Source of the DNA: Isosphaeraceae bacterium
GTDB taxonomy: Bacteria; Planctomycetota; Planctomycetia; Isosphaerales; Isosphaeraceae
Length of the DNA: 49,224 bases
Assembly (NCBI GenBank): GCA_025356475.1
Contig: JANXSX010000178.1
Location: forward strand, 1 to 49,224
Direction: 5' to 3'
Positions 39,940 to 47,534 of the stretch are shown one piece after another (the stretch's first letter is position 1; the number at the start of each line of letters is the position of its first letter). The position numbers and the translations under genes are program-made. The notes below the pieces were generated by a model. The model was not told where the DNA came from. It did not search any database and saw only the letters and a list, made by a program, of their open reading frames with translations.

Positions 39940-41811
39940 TCACTTCAATTCGATGGTGCTCGTGGTCGTCCCGACTTTAGGGTGACTCACGACGAGATTG
40001 AGTGACTTGGTCCCCTGGGGAGCGAGGATGAGCCAACGATATTCTTGCTTGCCACCATTTCCCGCGAGCGAATCGACCCGGTAAAGCGGTCGCCCCGACA
40101 GGATCTTGGCGTCACCCAACTCAAGTTTCACCAGCAGCGGACCTGGCCTCCGGACACGAACACCCTGAGCGAGAGTCGTGGGCAAGAGCCCTTCGTTTGA
40201 GACCGTAGCCTTGATCTCAAAGAGGCCTGCCCCCCTGGCCGTAACCGTGACGTCCTTGACGTCAATCTTGGGGAGCCTGCCGATCAGATCCTTGAGAAAT
40301 ACGAGTTGGGAGCCTGCGATAGCGTCGATCGATTCTGCGGGGGGGTTGAGTCGAACACCGGGTCGCCAGCCACCGATTTCGACTTTGCCGAGCCTGGGAT
40401 GGTCGAATGCCTTCAGGGGGACGAATGCCCGCCCTCCAACCACTTTATCGTTCCAGTAGAGCCAGCGAGCCTCTCCATCCGCAGGAGGTTTCGCCGCACC
40501 CTCCGCAGGATCGGCGATCTCGGGCGTGGCCCACAGGCGGGACGAAATCCCGATGACTCCCAACTGATGGTACGCCCACTCAGCGAGCGAGCCATCGGTG
40601 GTTCCATTCAAATCACCTGCGGGTGCGGACGCTGGAGCCGGCGGAGCTGTCTGGGGAACTCCGCCGCCACCTGGTCCGCGACCGCCACGGCCTCCGCCGC
40701 CCTGTCCCTTCGCTTTCGGAGTGTCCTTGGTCTTCCCTTCCGGAGCGACCTTAGCCTTTTCAACGGGGGCTTCAGCCCCGGTCTTGGCCGTCGGCTCTTC
40801 CTTCTTCTCCTCAGCCTTGGTGGCCTCCTTGGCTTTAGCAGTCTCCTTGGTCGTCGCCTTCAGATAGGCTTTCGAGAGGTCGACAAAGATCGGAAGGTCG
40901 GCGTCGTCAATTGTCGAGCCCGGCTTCTTGGGCTCGGTAGTGAGCGAATCGGCCAGGGCGAACGTCCAGACGGCGACGATCTCGGGATGTTCCGAGGTAA
41001 ACTTCATGAGTGCCAAGGTTGCGGGCTCGCTGGCGGGGTTCGCACCGGCCTCGGGGTCGTATTCGGACCAGCGGTGCGGGAAATTCCGGTTAAGATTGAC
41101 ACCGCCGAGGGGATCTTCATTGATCTGGCCGTCGCCGTCGTTATCAATTCCCTCTGAGTAATCCGAATAGACCGGTCGTTCCTTTTTGGCGACATCCGGT
41201 TTCCGGAGAATTCGGGGATCGGTGCTATCGGCTATGAGTGAGGCTTTGGGATCCTTGGCGCGCATTCTGGTGATGACCCCGTCACCGTCGAGATCATCGG
41301 GTCCATCCTCGTTGAGCCGACCATCGCGGTCGCGGTCCATTGCCCGGACGTTGAGGCGGAAGTCGGCTGAAGGCTTGGACTTAAGGAGCTGATCGGCCCC
41401 GTCGGAATTGAGTCTGGGGATGACGTAGAGCGTCACCTGGTCGAGAATGCCAGCTCCCTTGGCTGCAACCTGTTCGATTAACCGGAGTGCGACATGGCTG
41501 CCGACCAGATGGTCAGCTTCCAGGTTTGCCACCAGCAACACGGCCGGTTTCTTGACCTTGGGGTCATGCCCGAGCGTGGCCAACCAGAGGTCACGGCCCC
41601 CGAGCGTCTTGGTCAGCGAAGTGACTTTGACAACCAGCGGAAATTCCGTCTCAACCTTCTTTATAGCGATCGTGAGAGCATCGTGGTCCAGATACCCATC
41701 GGGAAACAGGGTCACCTGCTTAGGTGACTCCGGTGTCTGAGTGTTTTGGGCGAGTAGCCACGAAGTACCGAGGACCAAGGCCAGGGTCATTGTGAGAACG
41801 GAAACCTTCAT
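39940..41811 (-). CDS. M14 peptidase-like protein with lost catalytic residues (probable pseudoenzyme)
   Basis: A 623-residue paralogue of the neighbouring M14 peptidase. The start at ATG complementary to 41809-41811 (MKVSVLTMTLALVLGTSWLL) gives a signal peptide. It keeps the fold markers (GGRDLWLATLG, YVIPRLNSDGAD, NLNRNFPHRW) and both calcium-type inserts (AMDRDRDGRLNEDGPDDLDG and IDNDGDGQINED). However, the zinc motif HGNE is replaced by E98-A-D-H101 in ANLEADHLVG (His and Glu swapped), the third-ligand His region reads VAVWTFALAD without His, and the catalytic FTNELW reads GISSRLW without Glu. A low-complexity insert of Lys/Ala/Glu followed by a Gly-rich run (about 355-410) interrupts the domain. 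It is probably non-catalytic, perhaps binding peptide or partnering the active enzyme. Confidence 0.85.
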   Translation of the reverse strand: MKVSVLTMTLALVLGTSWLLAQNTQTPESPKQVTLFPDGYLDHDALTIAIKKVETEFPLVVKVTSLTKTLGGRDLWLATLGHDPKVKKPAVLLVANLEADHLVGSHVALRLIEQVAAKGAGILDQVTLYVIPRLNSDGADQLLKSKPSADFRLNVRAMDRDRDGRLNEDGPDDLDGDGVITRMRAKDPKASLIADSTDPRILRKPDVAKKERPVYSDYSEGIDNDGDGQINEDPLGGVNLNRNFPHRWSEYDPEAGANPASEPATLALMKFTSEHPEIVAVWTFALADSLTTEPKKPGSTIDDADLPIFVDLSKAYLKATTKETAKAKEATKAEEKKEEPTAKTGAEAPVEKAKVAPEGKTKDTPKAKGQGGGGRGGRGPGGGGVPQTAPPAPASAPAGDLNGTTDGSLAEWAYHQLGVIGISSRLWATPEIADPAEGAAKPPADGEARWLYWNDKVVGGRAFVPLKAFDHPRLGKVEIGGWRPGVRLNPPAESIDAIAGSQLVFLKDLIGRLPKIDVKDVTVTARGAGLFEIKATVSNEGLLPTTLAQGVRVRRPGPLLVKLELGDAKILSGRPLYRVDSLAGNGGKQEYRWLILAPQGTKSLNLVVSHPKVGTTTSTIELK

Positions 41812-42062
41812 GCGGTCGCTCGGTGCCAAAGTGTCACTGTTGCGGGTTCCGGACACGCTATTTCGATGTTAACCAAGTCTTCATGCTGTTGCGAGCGACC
41901 TGACTGAGGTTTCTCGATTCCGTGGGTCTTCGTCAATGAAGGAATTGGTCACAAAGGTCTGCATCTCAACCGTTGGTTGCGTTAGAATGGTGACTTCACC
42001 CGGCAAGGAAGTCACGCTCGACACTGAGGATCGTCATTGGTTCGCGAGAGGAAGTCAGACGC

Positions 42063-42386
42063 ATGTCCTTGTCGGAATCCGAGCATCCCAAAGCAATCTT
42101 GGTCGGGCAATTGCCCCCGGGTTCGCCAGTCACACTCAGCAAGACGCTCGAGGCAGTGGCGCGGGTTAACTTCGAAAAAGACACCTTTCACTACGTCCAG
42201 AGTCATCGAAGAGCGTGGGTCATCTCGAACGTGGTTTTTGCCACCCTGTGCATCTTATTGGCGACGATTTGGATGTATCGCGAATGGACGTGGATGCAGG
42301 AGCGTGCCCAGCTCCAGCGTCGGATTTACGAGGGGATGATCGGAGGTCAGAACGGCCTGACTCCTCCCGGCAATTCGTTCCGCTGA
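42063..42386 (+). CDS. Small single-pass membrane protein
   Basis: A 107-residue protein (MSLSESEHPKAILVGQLPPG). One hydrophobic segment lies at about 52-70 (VISNVVFATLCILLATIWMY), followed by a short basic/helical tail (REWTWMQERAQLQRRIYEGM). A GAGGAAG site precedes the ATG. It is divergent from the M14 genes and convergent with the following minus-strand gene, so it stands alone. No family recognised. Confidence 0.6.
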   Translation: MSLSESEHPKAILVGQLPPGSPVTLSKTLEAVARVNFEKDTFHYVQSHRRAWVISNVVFATLCILLATIWMYREWTWMQERAQLQRRIYEGMIGGQNGLTPPGNSFR

Positions 42387-42393
42387 CCCCGAG

Positions 42394-42993
42394 TTAACCT
42401 TCTTCCGGGCCGGATTTCCCCCGATCCCAACTTGCCGCCATCTTGCGGAGCGGGACGGCCTCGGAGGGGAGATCCATTGCCTCATAGCAACGGGCGAGCC
42501 CTTCGACGGCGTCATAGATTGGGGCGTTCTTTGGGCTCGCGCTGGGGAGTCGTCCCCGAAAGTCGCGCGGGAGGGCTCGATAGGCGAGTTCGAATGCATA
42601 CCCGAAGTGGCCGCGCGCCAGTTCAGCGTCATTGAACGCTTCGAGCGCGATCTTGCCGAGCGCGACGTGGACCCAAAGGTTATCGCCACAGCCACCCAGC
42701 GCATAACGCAGAGCGTCGCAAGCGGCCTCCGGGTCGCCGGCTTCCCAGATCTCGATCCCTTCGGCGTAGTCCAGTTCCATCTCATCGACACACTTGGGGT
42801 GAGTTAGCTCGAAGTCATTACCCCCCAACCGTTTCAGGCCGATTGGCGTTGCACGAAGGGGCCGACCGTGCCCCGTTGATTTCTGACCTGGAGTCTTGCC
42901 GGCGGGCGGACCGGGTCGCTGGCCGCGAGGAGGGGGTCCACTCCCAGGTCGTCTCGGTCCCCTGGTCCGATCATCTCCGCCGCGTTCCGCCAT
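42394..42993 (-). CDS. TPR-like protein of unknown function
   Basis: A 199-residue protein. The start at the ATG complementary to 42991-42993 (MAERGGDDRTRGPRRPGSGP) follows AAGGTGA; a longer frame to 43203 is less likely. The first 45 residues are disordered, Gly/Pro/Arg-rich. The rest is helical in a TPR-like pattern (AEGIEIWEAGDPEAACDALR, then LWVHVALGKIALEAFNDAEL and ARGHFGYAFELAYRALP). TPR-like domains mediate protein contacts, and the basic N-terminus might bind nucleic acid. Partner unknown. It is monocistronic and convergent with the small membrane protein. Confidence 0.65.
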   Translation of the reverse strand: MAERGGDDRTRGPRRPGSGPPPRGQRPGPPAGKTPGQKSTGHGRPLRATPIGLKRLGGNDFELTHPKCVDEMELDYAEGIEIWEAGDPEAACDALRYALGGCGDNLWVHVALGKIALEAFNDAELARGHFGYAFELAYRALPRDFRGRLPSASPKNAPIYDAVEGLARCYEAMDLPSEAVPLRKMAASWDRGKSGPEEG

Positions 42994-43199
42994 GCGCTCA
43001 CCTTGGTCTAGGATCGTTCGACACGTTCTGTGCATCCAAGATACGGTAACTGACCATCCAGAATCCACCTCAACGTGTTCGGGACCCGGAACCAGGGTGC
43101 GATTCTCGCCCCTTCGCTCTGTTCGAGAACGCCGTTGGCGTTCAGGGACGAGTCGTGTCTGAACACGACCAGAATGCCTAACGCCGTAGCCGTTTGACA

Positions 43200-44069
43200 T
43201 CATAGTGAAGGGTCGCGAAGTGCTCCCTGGATAGATTGGACCGGAACCTTCGCAAACAATACGTCGATCGCTTCCCGGGCTTCCTTCGACACCGCCAGCT
43301 TGACGAGGTACTGGATCGCCAGTTCCTCAGAGCCAGGGGTGTTGGAATTGAGGTTTTGTTCCAGAACAAGGCCGATCGCGTGGCTTGCAGCTCCTTCACC
43401 GAATTCATGCAGATGCAAAAGATCTATCGATCTGGGTGGCCAATCCAGGTTTCGGGAAACGGGTGGAAAAAAATCACATAGCTCAATATCTCCACTTGCA
43501 ATTCCATCGGCTAGCCCCGAGGTGAGGCTTTCCTGGGCATTCATCAACTTGGCGGTCAAAAGCATCTGGATCCCACGCTCGAGCCCGACTCGTCGGCAGA
43601 TGCGACCGATCCCTCCCCATCCGGGGATCAGGCCCAGCTTGATCTCGGGGAGGCCGAGTTGGGTATGGGGGAGGTTGATCGCAATGATCGAGTCGCACGA
43701 CATCGCCAGCTCAAGTCCTCCTCCCAGGCAGGTTCCATGAACCAGAGCAACTGTGGGGATCGTGAGCTCGGACAGGTGAGTAAACGCCCTTCGGCCCTTT
43801 CGGAGTAGGACCTCGACCTCTTGGTCACGCTGGCAGTTGCGAATCGCCTTCAGGTCCGCACCCGCGCAGAATCCCTTCGGTTTTGAGCTTCGAACGATCA
43901 GGCCGCGTAGTCCCCCCGACCACTGTTCAATCTCGGTCACCCGCTCGTCGAGTTCGTCCAGGGTAGGCCCATCAAGGGAATTTTGCGACGAGCCGGGCCG
44001 GTTGAACCACAGAGTTGCAAGCCCATCAGGGTGGGTTTCGATTCGCCAAGCATGCGGGAGGATTGACAT
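43200..44069 (-). CDS. Enoyl-CoA hydratase/isomerase family protein
   Basis: A 289-residue crotonase-fold enzyme. The start at the ATG complementary to 44067-44069 (MSILPHAWRIETHPDGLATL) matches the usual N-terminus of this family; the frame remains open upstream through a transposase remnant. The CoA-binding/oxyanion motif GFCAGADLKAI is followed by GTCLGGGLELAMSCDS, with the first catalytic Glu (in LELA), and GLPEIKLGLIPGWGG, with the second catalytic Glu. Both glutamates are kept, so hydratase activity on 2-enoyl-CoA is likely. The sequence resembles the N-terminal half of FadJ-like multifunctional enzymes, but it stands alone here. An acyl-CoA dehydrogenase gene 1.4 kb away could serve the same beta-oxidation pathway. 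Confidence 0.85.
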   Translation of the reverse strand: MSILPHAWRIETHPDGLATLWFNRPGSSQNSLDGPTLDELDERVTEIEQWSGGLRGLIVRSSKPKGFCAGADLKAIRNCQRDQEVEVLLRKGRRAFTHLSELTIPTVALVHGTCLGGGLELAMSCDSIIAINLPHTQLGLPEIKLGLIPGWGGIGRICRRVGLERGIQMLLTAKLMNAQESLTSGLADGIASGDIELCDFFPPVSRNLDWPPRSIDLLHLHEFGEGAASHAIGLVLEQNLNSNTPGSEELAIQYLVKLAVSKEAREAIDVLFAKVPVQSIQGALRDPSL

Positions 44070-44489
44070 CGTTTGTACCTGTCTGAGGGGGCCCCATTCG
44101 AAATTGGCACTTATGCGGTCGACCAGTACTTGTCCCAGTCTGTCGCGTGCCCGAGGCGGATTAGTTCCACCATCGGCCCGATGCGGTCGGTTTTCCATCG
44201 AGCACCAGTTTTGCTTGATCCGACGGCTCACAAGTTGTTTGATCGTTCCCTCGATCAATCCTGAGCCTATCGATGCGCGGCGGCGGAGTCGAGCTGCATC
44301 CATTATGCGGTCTTGAGGACCCGACAGGTAGTTCACTACCCGAGTGTAGGCCGCCTCCAGCGCCGCAGAATTGCTCAACTTGACTGTACTCCGATGTGCG
44401 AATTCGCAGACTCCCGTCCAACCATCGGCCACCAGTGCGTGTTGGGCTTGATCGATCCGCTTCTGCACCGCTTTTGTGTCCGTGCCCAA
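44070..44489 (-). pseudogene. 3' remnant of a transposase gene, in frame with the enoyl-CoA hydratase gene
   Basis: The minus-strand frame upstream of the hydratase start reads TDTKAVQKRIDQAQHALVAD ... AAYTRVVNYLSGPQDRIMDA then ARLRRRASIGSGLIEGTIKQ and LVSRRIKQNWCSMENRPHRA. The 'xGSGxxExxxKxxVxxRxK..g..W' pattern marks the C-terminal part of an IS transposase of the ISKra4/ISLre2 kind. The N-terminal portion and any upstream start are missing (a TAA lies at 44535-44537), and the element's own stop is also gone, so the frame runs on into the hydratase. Edges are approximate; no terminal inverted repeats could be identified. Confidence 0.65.
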
Positions 44490-44737
44490 GCCCGCTCGCG
44501 CCAGATCGGCGAGATATATTGAAGCAACCGCAATTTACTGTTTCAAACATAGTAGTATAAATTGAGTTCATAGGGAACCAATTTTGTTCGCGGCAGCATG
44601 ATACCCGCCATAGGTTAGCGTCGTTAACCAAAGCGAAGGATCAAGGGGAGGGCAAGCGTTGATGACCGTGGGGTCGAAACTGCATGGCAAAAATTGTCAT
44701 TTTGTGATACGGTGGGACTTATAGGAGGTAACAGCTT

Positions 44738-45001
44738 ATGACGACTATGAACATTTCTCTCTCAGATGAAATGAAGGCGTTCATCGAAACACAGGTGTCG
44801 CAGGACGGCTTTGCGTCCGCGAGTGAATATTTGCGTTGCCTGATCCGCGATGCTCAGAAACGCCAGGCCAAGCAGGCACTGGAATCCAAATTCCGTGAAG
44901 CATTGGAAAGTGGCCCCGCCACACCGATGACGCGGAAAGATTGGGATTCGATTGAGCAGGAAGCGATGAAGCGTTGGACGAACGAACAACCAAGCCAATG
45001 A
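44738..45001 (+). CDS. parD: ParD-like antitoxin
   Basis: An 87-residue type II antitoxin. The N-terminal ribbon-helix-helix part, MTTMNISLSDEMKAFIETQV then SQDGFASASEYLRCLIRDAQ, is the standard ParD pattern (NISLxxxxxxFIxxQVxxGxYxSxSEYxRxLI), and the acidic C-terminus would bind ParE. A perfect AGGAGG at 44723-44728 lies 9 nt before ATG 44738. The last bases overlap the parE start (ATGA), so toxin and antitoxin were translated together. ParD represses its own operon and neutralises ParE. The toxin gene is broken, so this antitoxin may now be orphan or act on a related toxin elsewhere. Confidence 0.88.
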   Translation: MTTMNISLSDEMKAFIETQVSQDGFASASEYLRCLIRDAQKRQAKQALESKFREALESGPATPMTRKDWDSIEQEAMKRWTNEQPSQ

Positions 45002-45354
45002 GCATTCTCGAAAAGCGACTCTCGGCACGTAGTGATCTCGTTGACATCTTCTTCTACTACTTACGTGAGGGTAGTTTTCCGACGGCCCAGCGTTTTCTTG
45101 CCCAGGTTGAATCCACTTTTCAGCAATGAGCTGACATCCCCGGGCTCGGCACACGTTAGGAACCGTATGAACCGCTCTATGCCGAGTTGCGATTCTTTCC
45201 GGTTTCCCGTTTTCGGGTCTATCTCGTGTTCTACCGTCTGATCCCAGGCGGTATTGAGGTGTTCCGTGTGCTACACGGTGCACGCGATATGGATGGCATT
45301 TTGGCCGGGGACTTTGGCATCGGCGTGGATTCTGAGGCGGAAACCGATGAGTAA
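44998..45354 (+). pseudogene. parE: ParE-like toxin gene with two in-frame stops
   Basis: ATG 44998 overlaps the parD stop. The frame reads MSILEKRLSARSDLVDIFFY then YLREGSFPTAQRFLAQVEST and FQQ, then meets TGA at 45127-45129. It continues ADIPGLGTR, meets TAG at 45157-45159, and runs on as EPYEPLYAELRFFPVSRFRV then YLVFYRLIPGGIEVFRVLHG and ARDMDGILAGDF to a TAA at 45352-45354. Both halves are in the same frame and match ParE (RelE/ParE fold), including the 'FRVYLVFYRxxxxGIEVxRVLHGARD' strand pair. So only two nonsense mutations separate this from a normal toxin of about 118 residues. Truncation at residue 43 should abolish activity. Confidence 0.8.
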
Positions 45355-45518
45355 GATCTGGACACCACCCTTTTCGCGATAGACCGCAATGATTGTGGGT
45401 CGGACCTGTCTAAGGCAACTAGCCCTAGGGGTGGCTGACGGATAGACTTCAACGTATCCCTTCGCTTCTCCCCGGTCGATCAGTGCGACGATCGACTGAC
45501 ATCATCGGAGGTCCGGTC

Positions 45519-47312
45519 ATGTCCACCGCCGCGCCGGTTCGTCCCGTAGTTTCCGAATCCGATCGTCTGGCTGAACGCGATAAACAGATGAAGCAGGCGG
45601 AGGAACTTCTCTTCTCCGAACCATCGCGAGCCGGATTCGTGAAGGCGCTCTATCGCGGCGAGTTTCGTGGAGGAGCCATCTTTCCGTATCCTGAGCTTTC
45701 TACAGAGGATGCGGTGACGGTCCAGGCTGCGGAAGCCCAGGTTCGGCACTTCGCAGAGACGGAGATCGATGCGGAAGCGATCGATCGTCAGGCGGAGATT
45801 CCCCGATCCGTGATCGATGGCCTGGCTCGCCTCGGAGTCCTGGGGATGACGGCCCCGGTGGAATACGGCGGGCGTGGGTTCTCGCAACTGGGCTACTGCC
45901 GGATCATGGAGATCCTTGGTGGACATTGTGCGTCGACAGGAGTCTTTGTCAACGCGCACCACTCGATCGGGATCCGAGCCTTGGTCCTGTTTGGAACGAC
46001 CGAGCAGAAGGCACGTTGGCTGCCGATGCTGACGAAAGCAGAGAAACTCGCGGCGTTCGCACTGACCGAGGCTGAAGCGGGGTCAGACGCATCGAACGTC
46101 CAGACGGTTGCGACTCCAAGCGAGGATGGTCAGACGTTCATTCTCAATGGAACCAAGCGCTGGATCACCAATGGAGGGATCGCCGACGTCTTAACCGTGA
46201 TGGCTCGGACCCCTGACCCCAACGGAGGTGATTCGAAGATCACCGCCTTCCTCGTCACTCCAGATCTCCCCGGTTTTGAGGTCGTCGAGTCGCACATGGC
46301 AAAGTGCGGGATCCGTGGGACGGCGACCGGACGGTTGGCGTTTCACGACATGCCCGTTCCCGCCGCCAACATCCTTGGGCCGCGAGGCAAGGGGCTCAAG
46401 GTTGCCCTGACCGTCCTGGACTTCGGAAGAACCACGTTTGGCGCGAGCTGTACCGGGGTTGCCAAGCGCTGTCTCGCGGCGGCGGTCGCTCACGCGAACC
46501 GGCGGAAGCAGTTTGGTCGGACCTTGGGCGAGATCGAACTCGTCCAGAAGAAGATTGCCTACCTGGCCGCGACCGCCTACGCAATGGAGGCGACCACCTA
46601 TGAGACTGCCGCCTTGATCGATCGAGGGGCGGAGGACTACATGCTCGAAACCGCAATCCTCAAAGTGTTTGCGACCGAAATGCTCTGGAATGGCGTCTAC
46701 GAGACGATGCAGATTTATGGCGGCAAAGGCTACTTCTTGGACGAACCTTACGAACGATGGATGCGGGACGCTCGGATCAACACCATTGGCGAGGGATCCA
46801 ACGAGGTCCTCAAAGCCTTCATCGCCCTCGTCGGGATGCGCGATACCGGCGAAGGTTTCCGGACGACGCTTGAAGGACTCAAGAAACCAACCCGTTTTGT
46901 CCCAACCCTATTCGGGTTCGGTCGTGATCACCTTGCCCACTTCTTGAGTAGTCCCCAGGCTCCAGAGGTCATGTCGTCACTGGTCGGACCTCGCGATGCT
47001 CTCCTCAAACGCGTCAAGACATTCGGCTGGATGGTCGAGAAGCAACTGATCCGCCACCGCGAAGCCCTCCTCGAGATGCAGTACATCCAGGAGCGAATTG
47101 CAGACGCCGCGATCGCAATGTACACCGCCTCATGCACTCTTGCTCGATTGGATGCCCAGCTCCGTGCAGGAAAGCTGCCCCCCGCAGATCAGGCGGCAGC
47201 GTTGCATTACCTGAACATGGCAAATCGGACATTTGACCAATCGCTTCACGGCCTCCGCCACAACGACGATGCCAGTTCCAAAGCTGCCGCGATCGCAGCG
47301 TTGGGAAGTTGA
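45519..47312 (+). CDS. Acyl-CoA dehydrogenase (VLCAD/ACAD9-like, C-terminally extended)
   Basis: A 597-residue enzyme. The start at ATG 45519 (MSTAAPVRPVVSESDRLAER) follows GGAGG at 45508-45512. The core has the FAD/substrate signature AFALTEAEAGSDASNVQT, then ILNGTKRWITNGGIADVLTV, the RKQFGRTLGEIELVQKKIAY helix, and the catalytic Glu in RINTIGEGSNEVLKAF. Beyond the usual 380-residue core there is an extra C-terminal helical domain of about 170 residues, as in very-long-chain acyl-CoA dehydrogenases. It oxidises acyl-CoA to trans-2-enoyl-CoA, passing electrons to ETF. The enoyl-CoA hydratase-like gene nearby would act next, although it is on the other strand. Confidence 0.92.
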   Translation: MSTAAPVRPVVSESDRLAERDKQMKQAEELLFSEPSRAGFVKALYRGEFRGGAIFPYPELSTEDAVTVQAAEAQVRHFAETEIDAEAIDRQAEIPRSVIDGLARLGVLGMTAPVEYGGRGFSQLGYCRIMEILGGHCASTGVFVNAHHSIGIRALVLFGTTEQKARWLPMLTKAEKLAAFALTEAEAGSDASNVQTVATPSEDGQTFILNGTKRWITNGGIADVLTVMARTPDPNGGDSKITAFLVTPDLPGFEVVESHMAKCGIRGTATGRLAFHDMPVPAANILGPRGKGLKVALTVLDFGRTTFGASCTGVAKRCLAAAVAHANRRKQFGRTLGEIELVQKKIAYLAATAYAMEATTYETAALIDRGAEDYMLETAILKVFATEMLWNGVYETMQIYGGKGYFLDEPYERWMRDARINTIGEGSNEVLKAFIALVGMRDTGEGFRTTLEGLKKPTRFVPTLFGFGRDHLAHFLSSPQAPEVMSSLVGPRDALLKRVKTFGWMVEKQLIRHREALLEMQYIQERIADAAIAMYTASCTLARLDAQLRAGKLPPADQAAALHYLNMANRTFDQSLHGLRHNDDASSKAAAIAALGS

Positions 47313-47534
47313 TCGGAATCAACATAGCAGAGCCACGGATGGCGGACGCTTGGGGATTCTCTAGGTCGGCTAGGAGAGGGTGCCTTTCCTGAGCTGCCCA
47401 AATTGTGGCTCCCGAGAGTTGCCTCTTCGAATTCTCGGAGGAGGAACAGCCAGACGGTCAACCGTGTTCTAGGTTGACGTGGCGGCTGGGCTCGCTCGAA
47501 TCCGAGCCGGCGCTGTTTTCAAGGATGCTGCGCC

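Noticed and set aside
42394-43203. Extension of the TPR-like protein to a start at 43203
   Set aside because: The extra 70 residues are Arg/Glu-rich without family features, and the ATG at 42993 has a better ribosome-binding site.
44694-44723. TTGTCA / CTTATA as a promoter for parD
   Set aside because: The -10 element would overlap the AGGAGG ribosome-binding site, so the transcript would start after it. The real promoter is probably further upstream.
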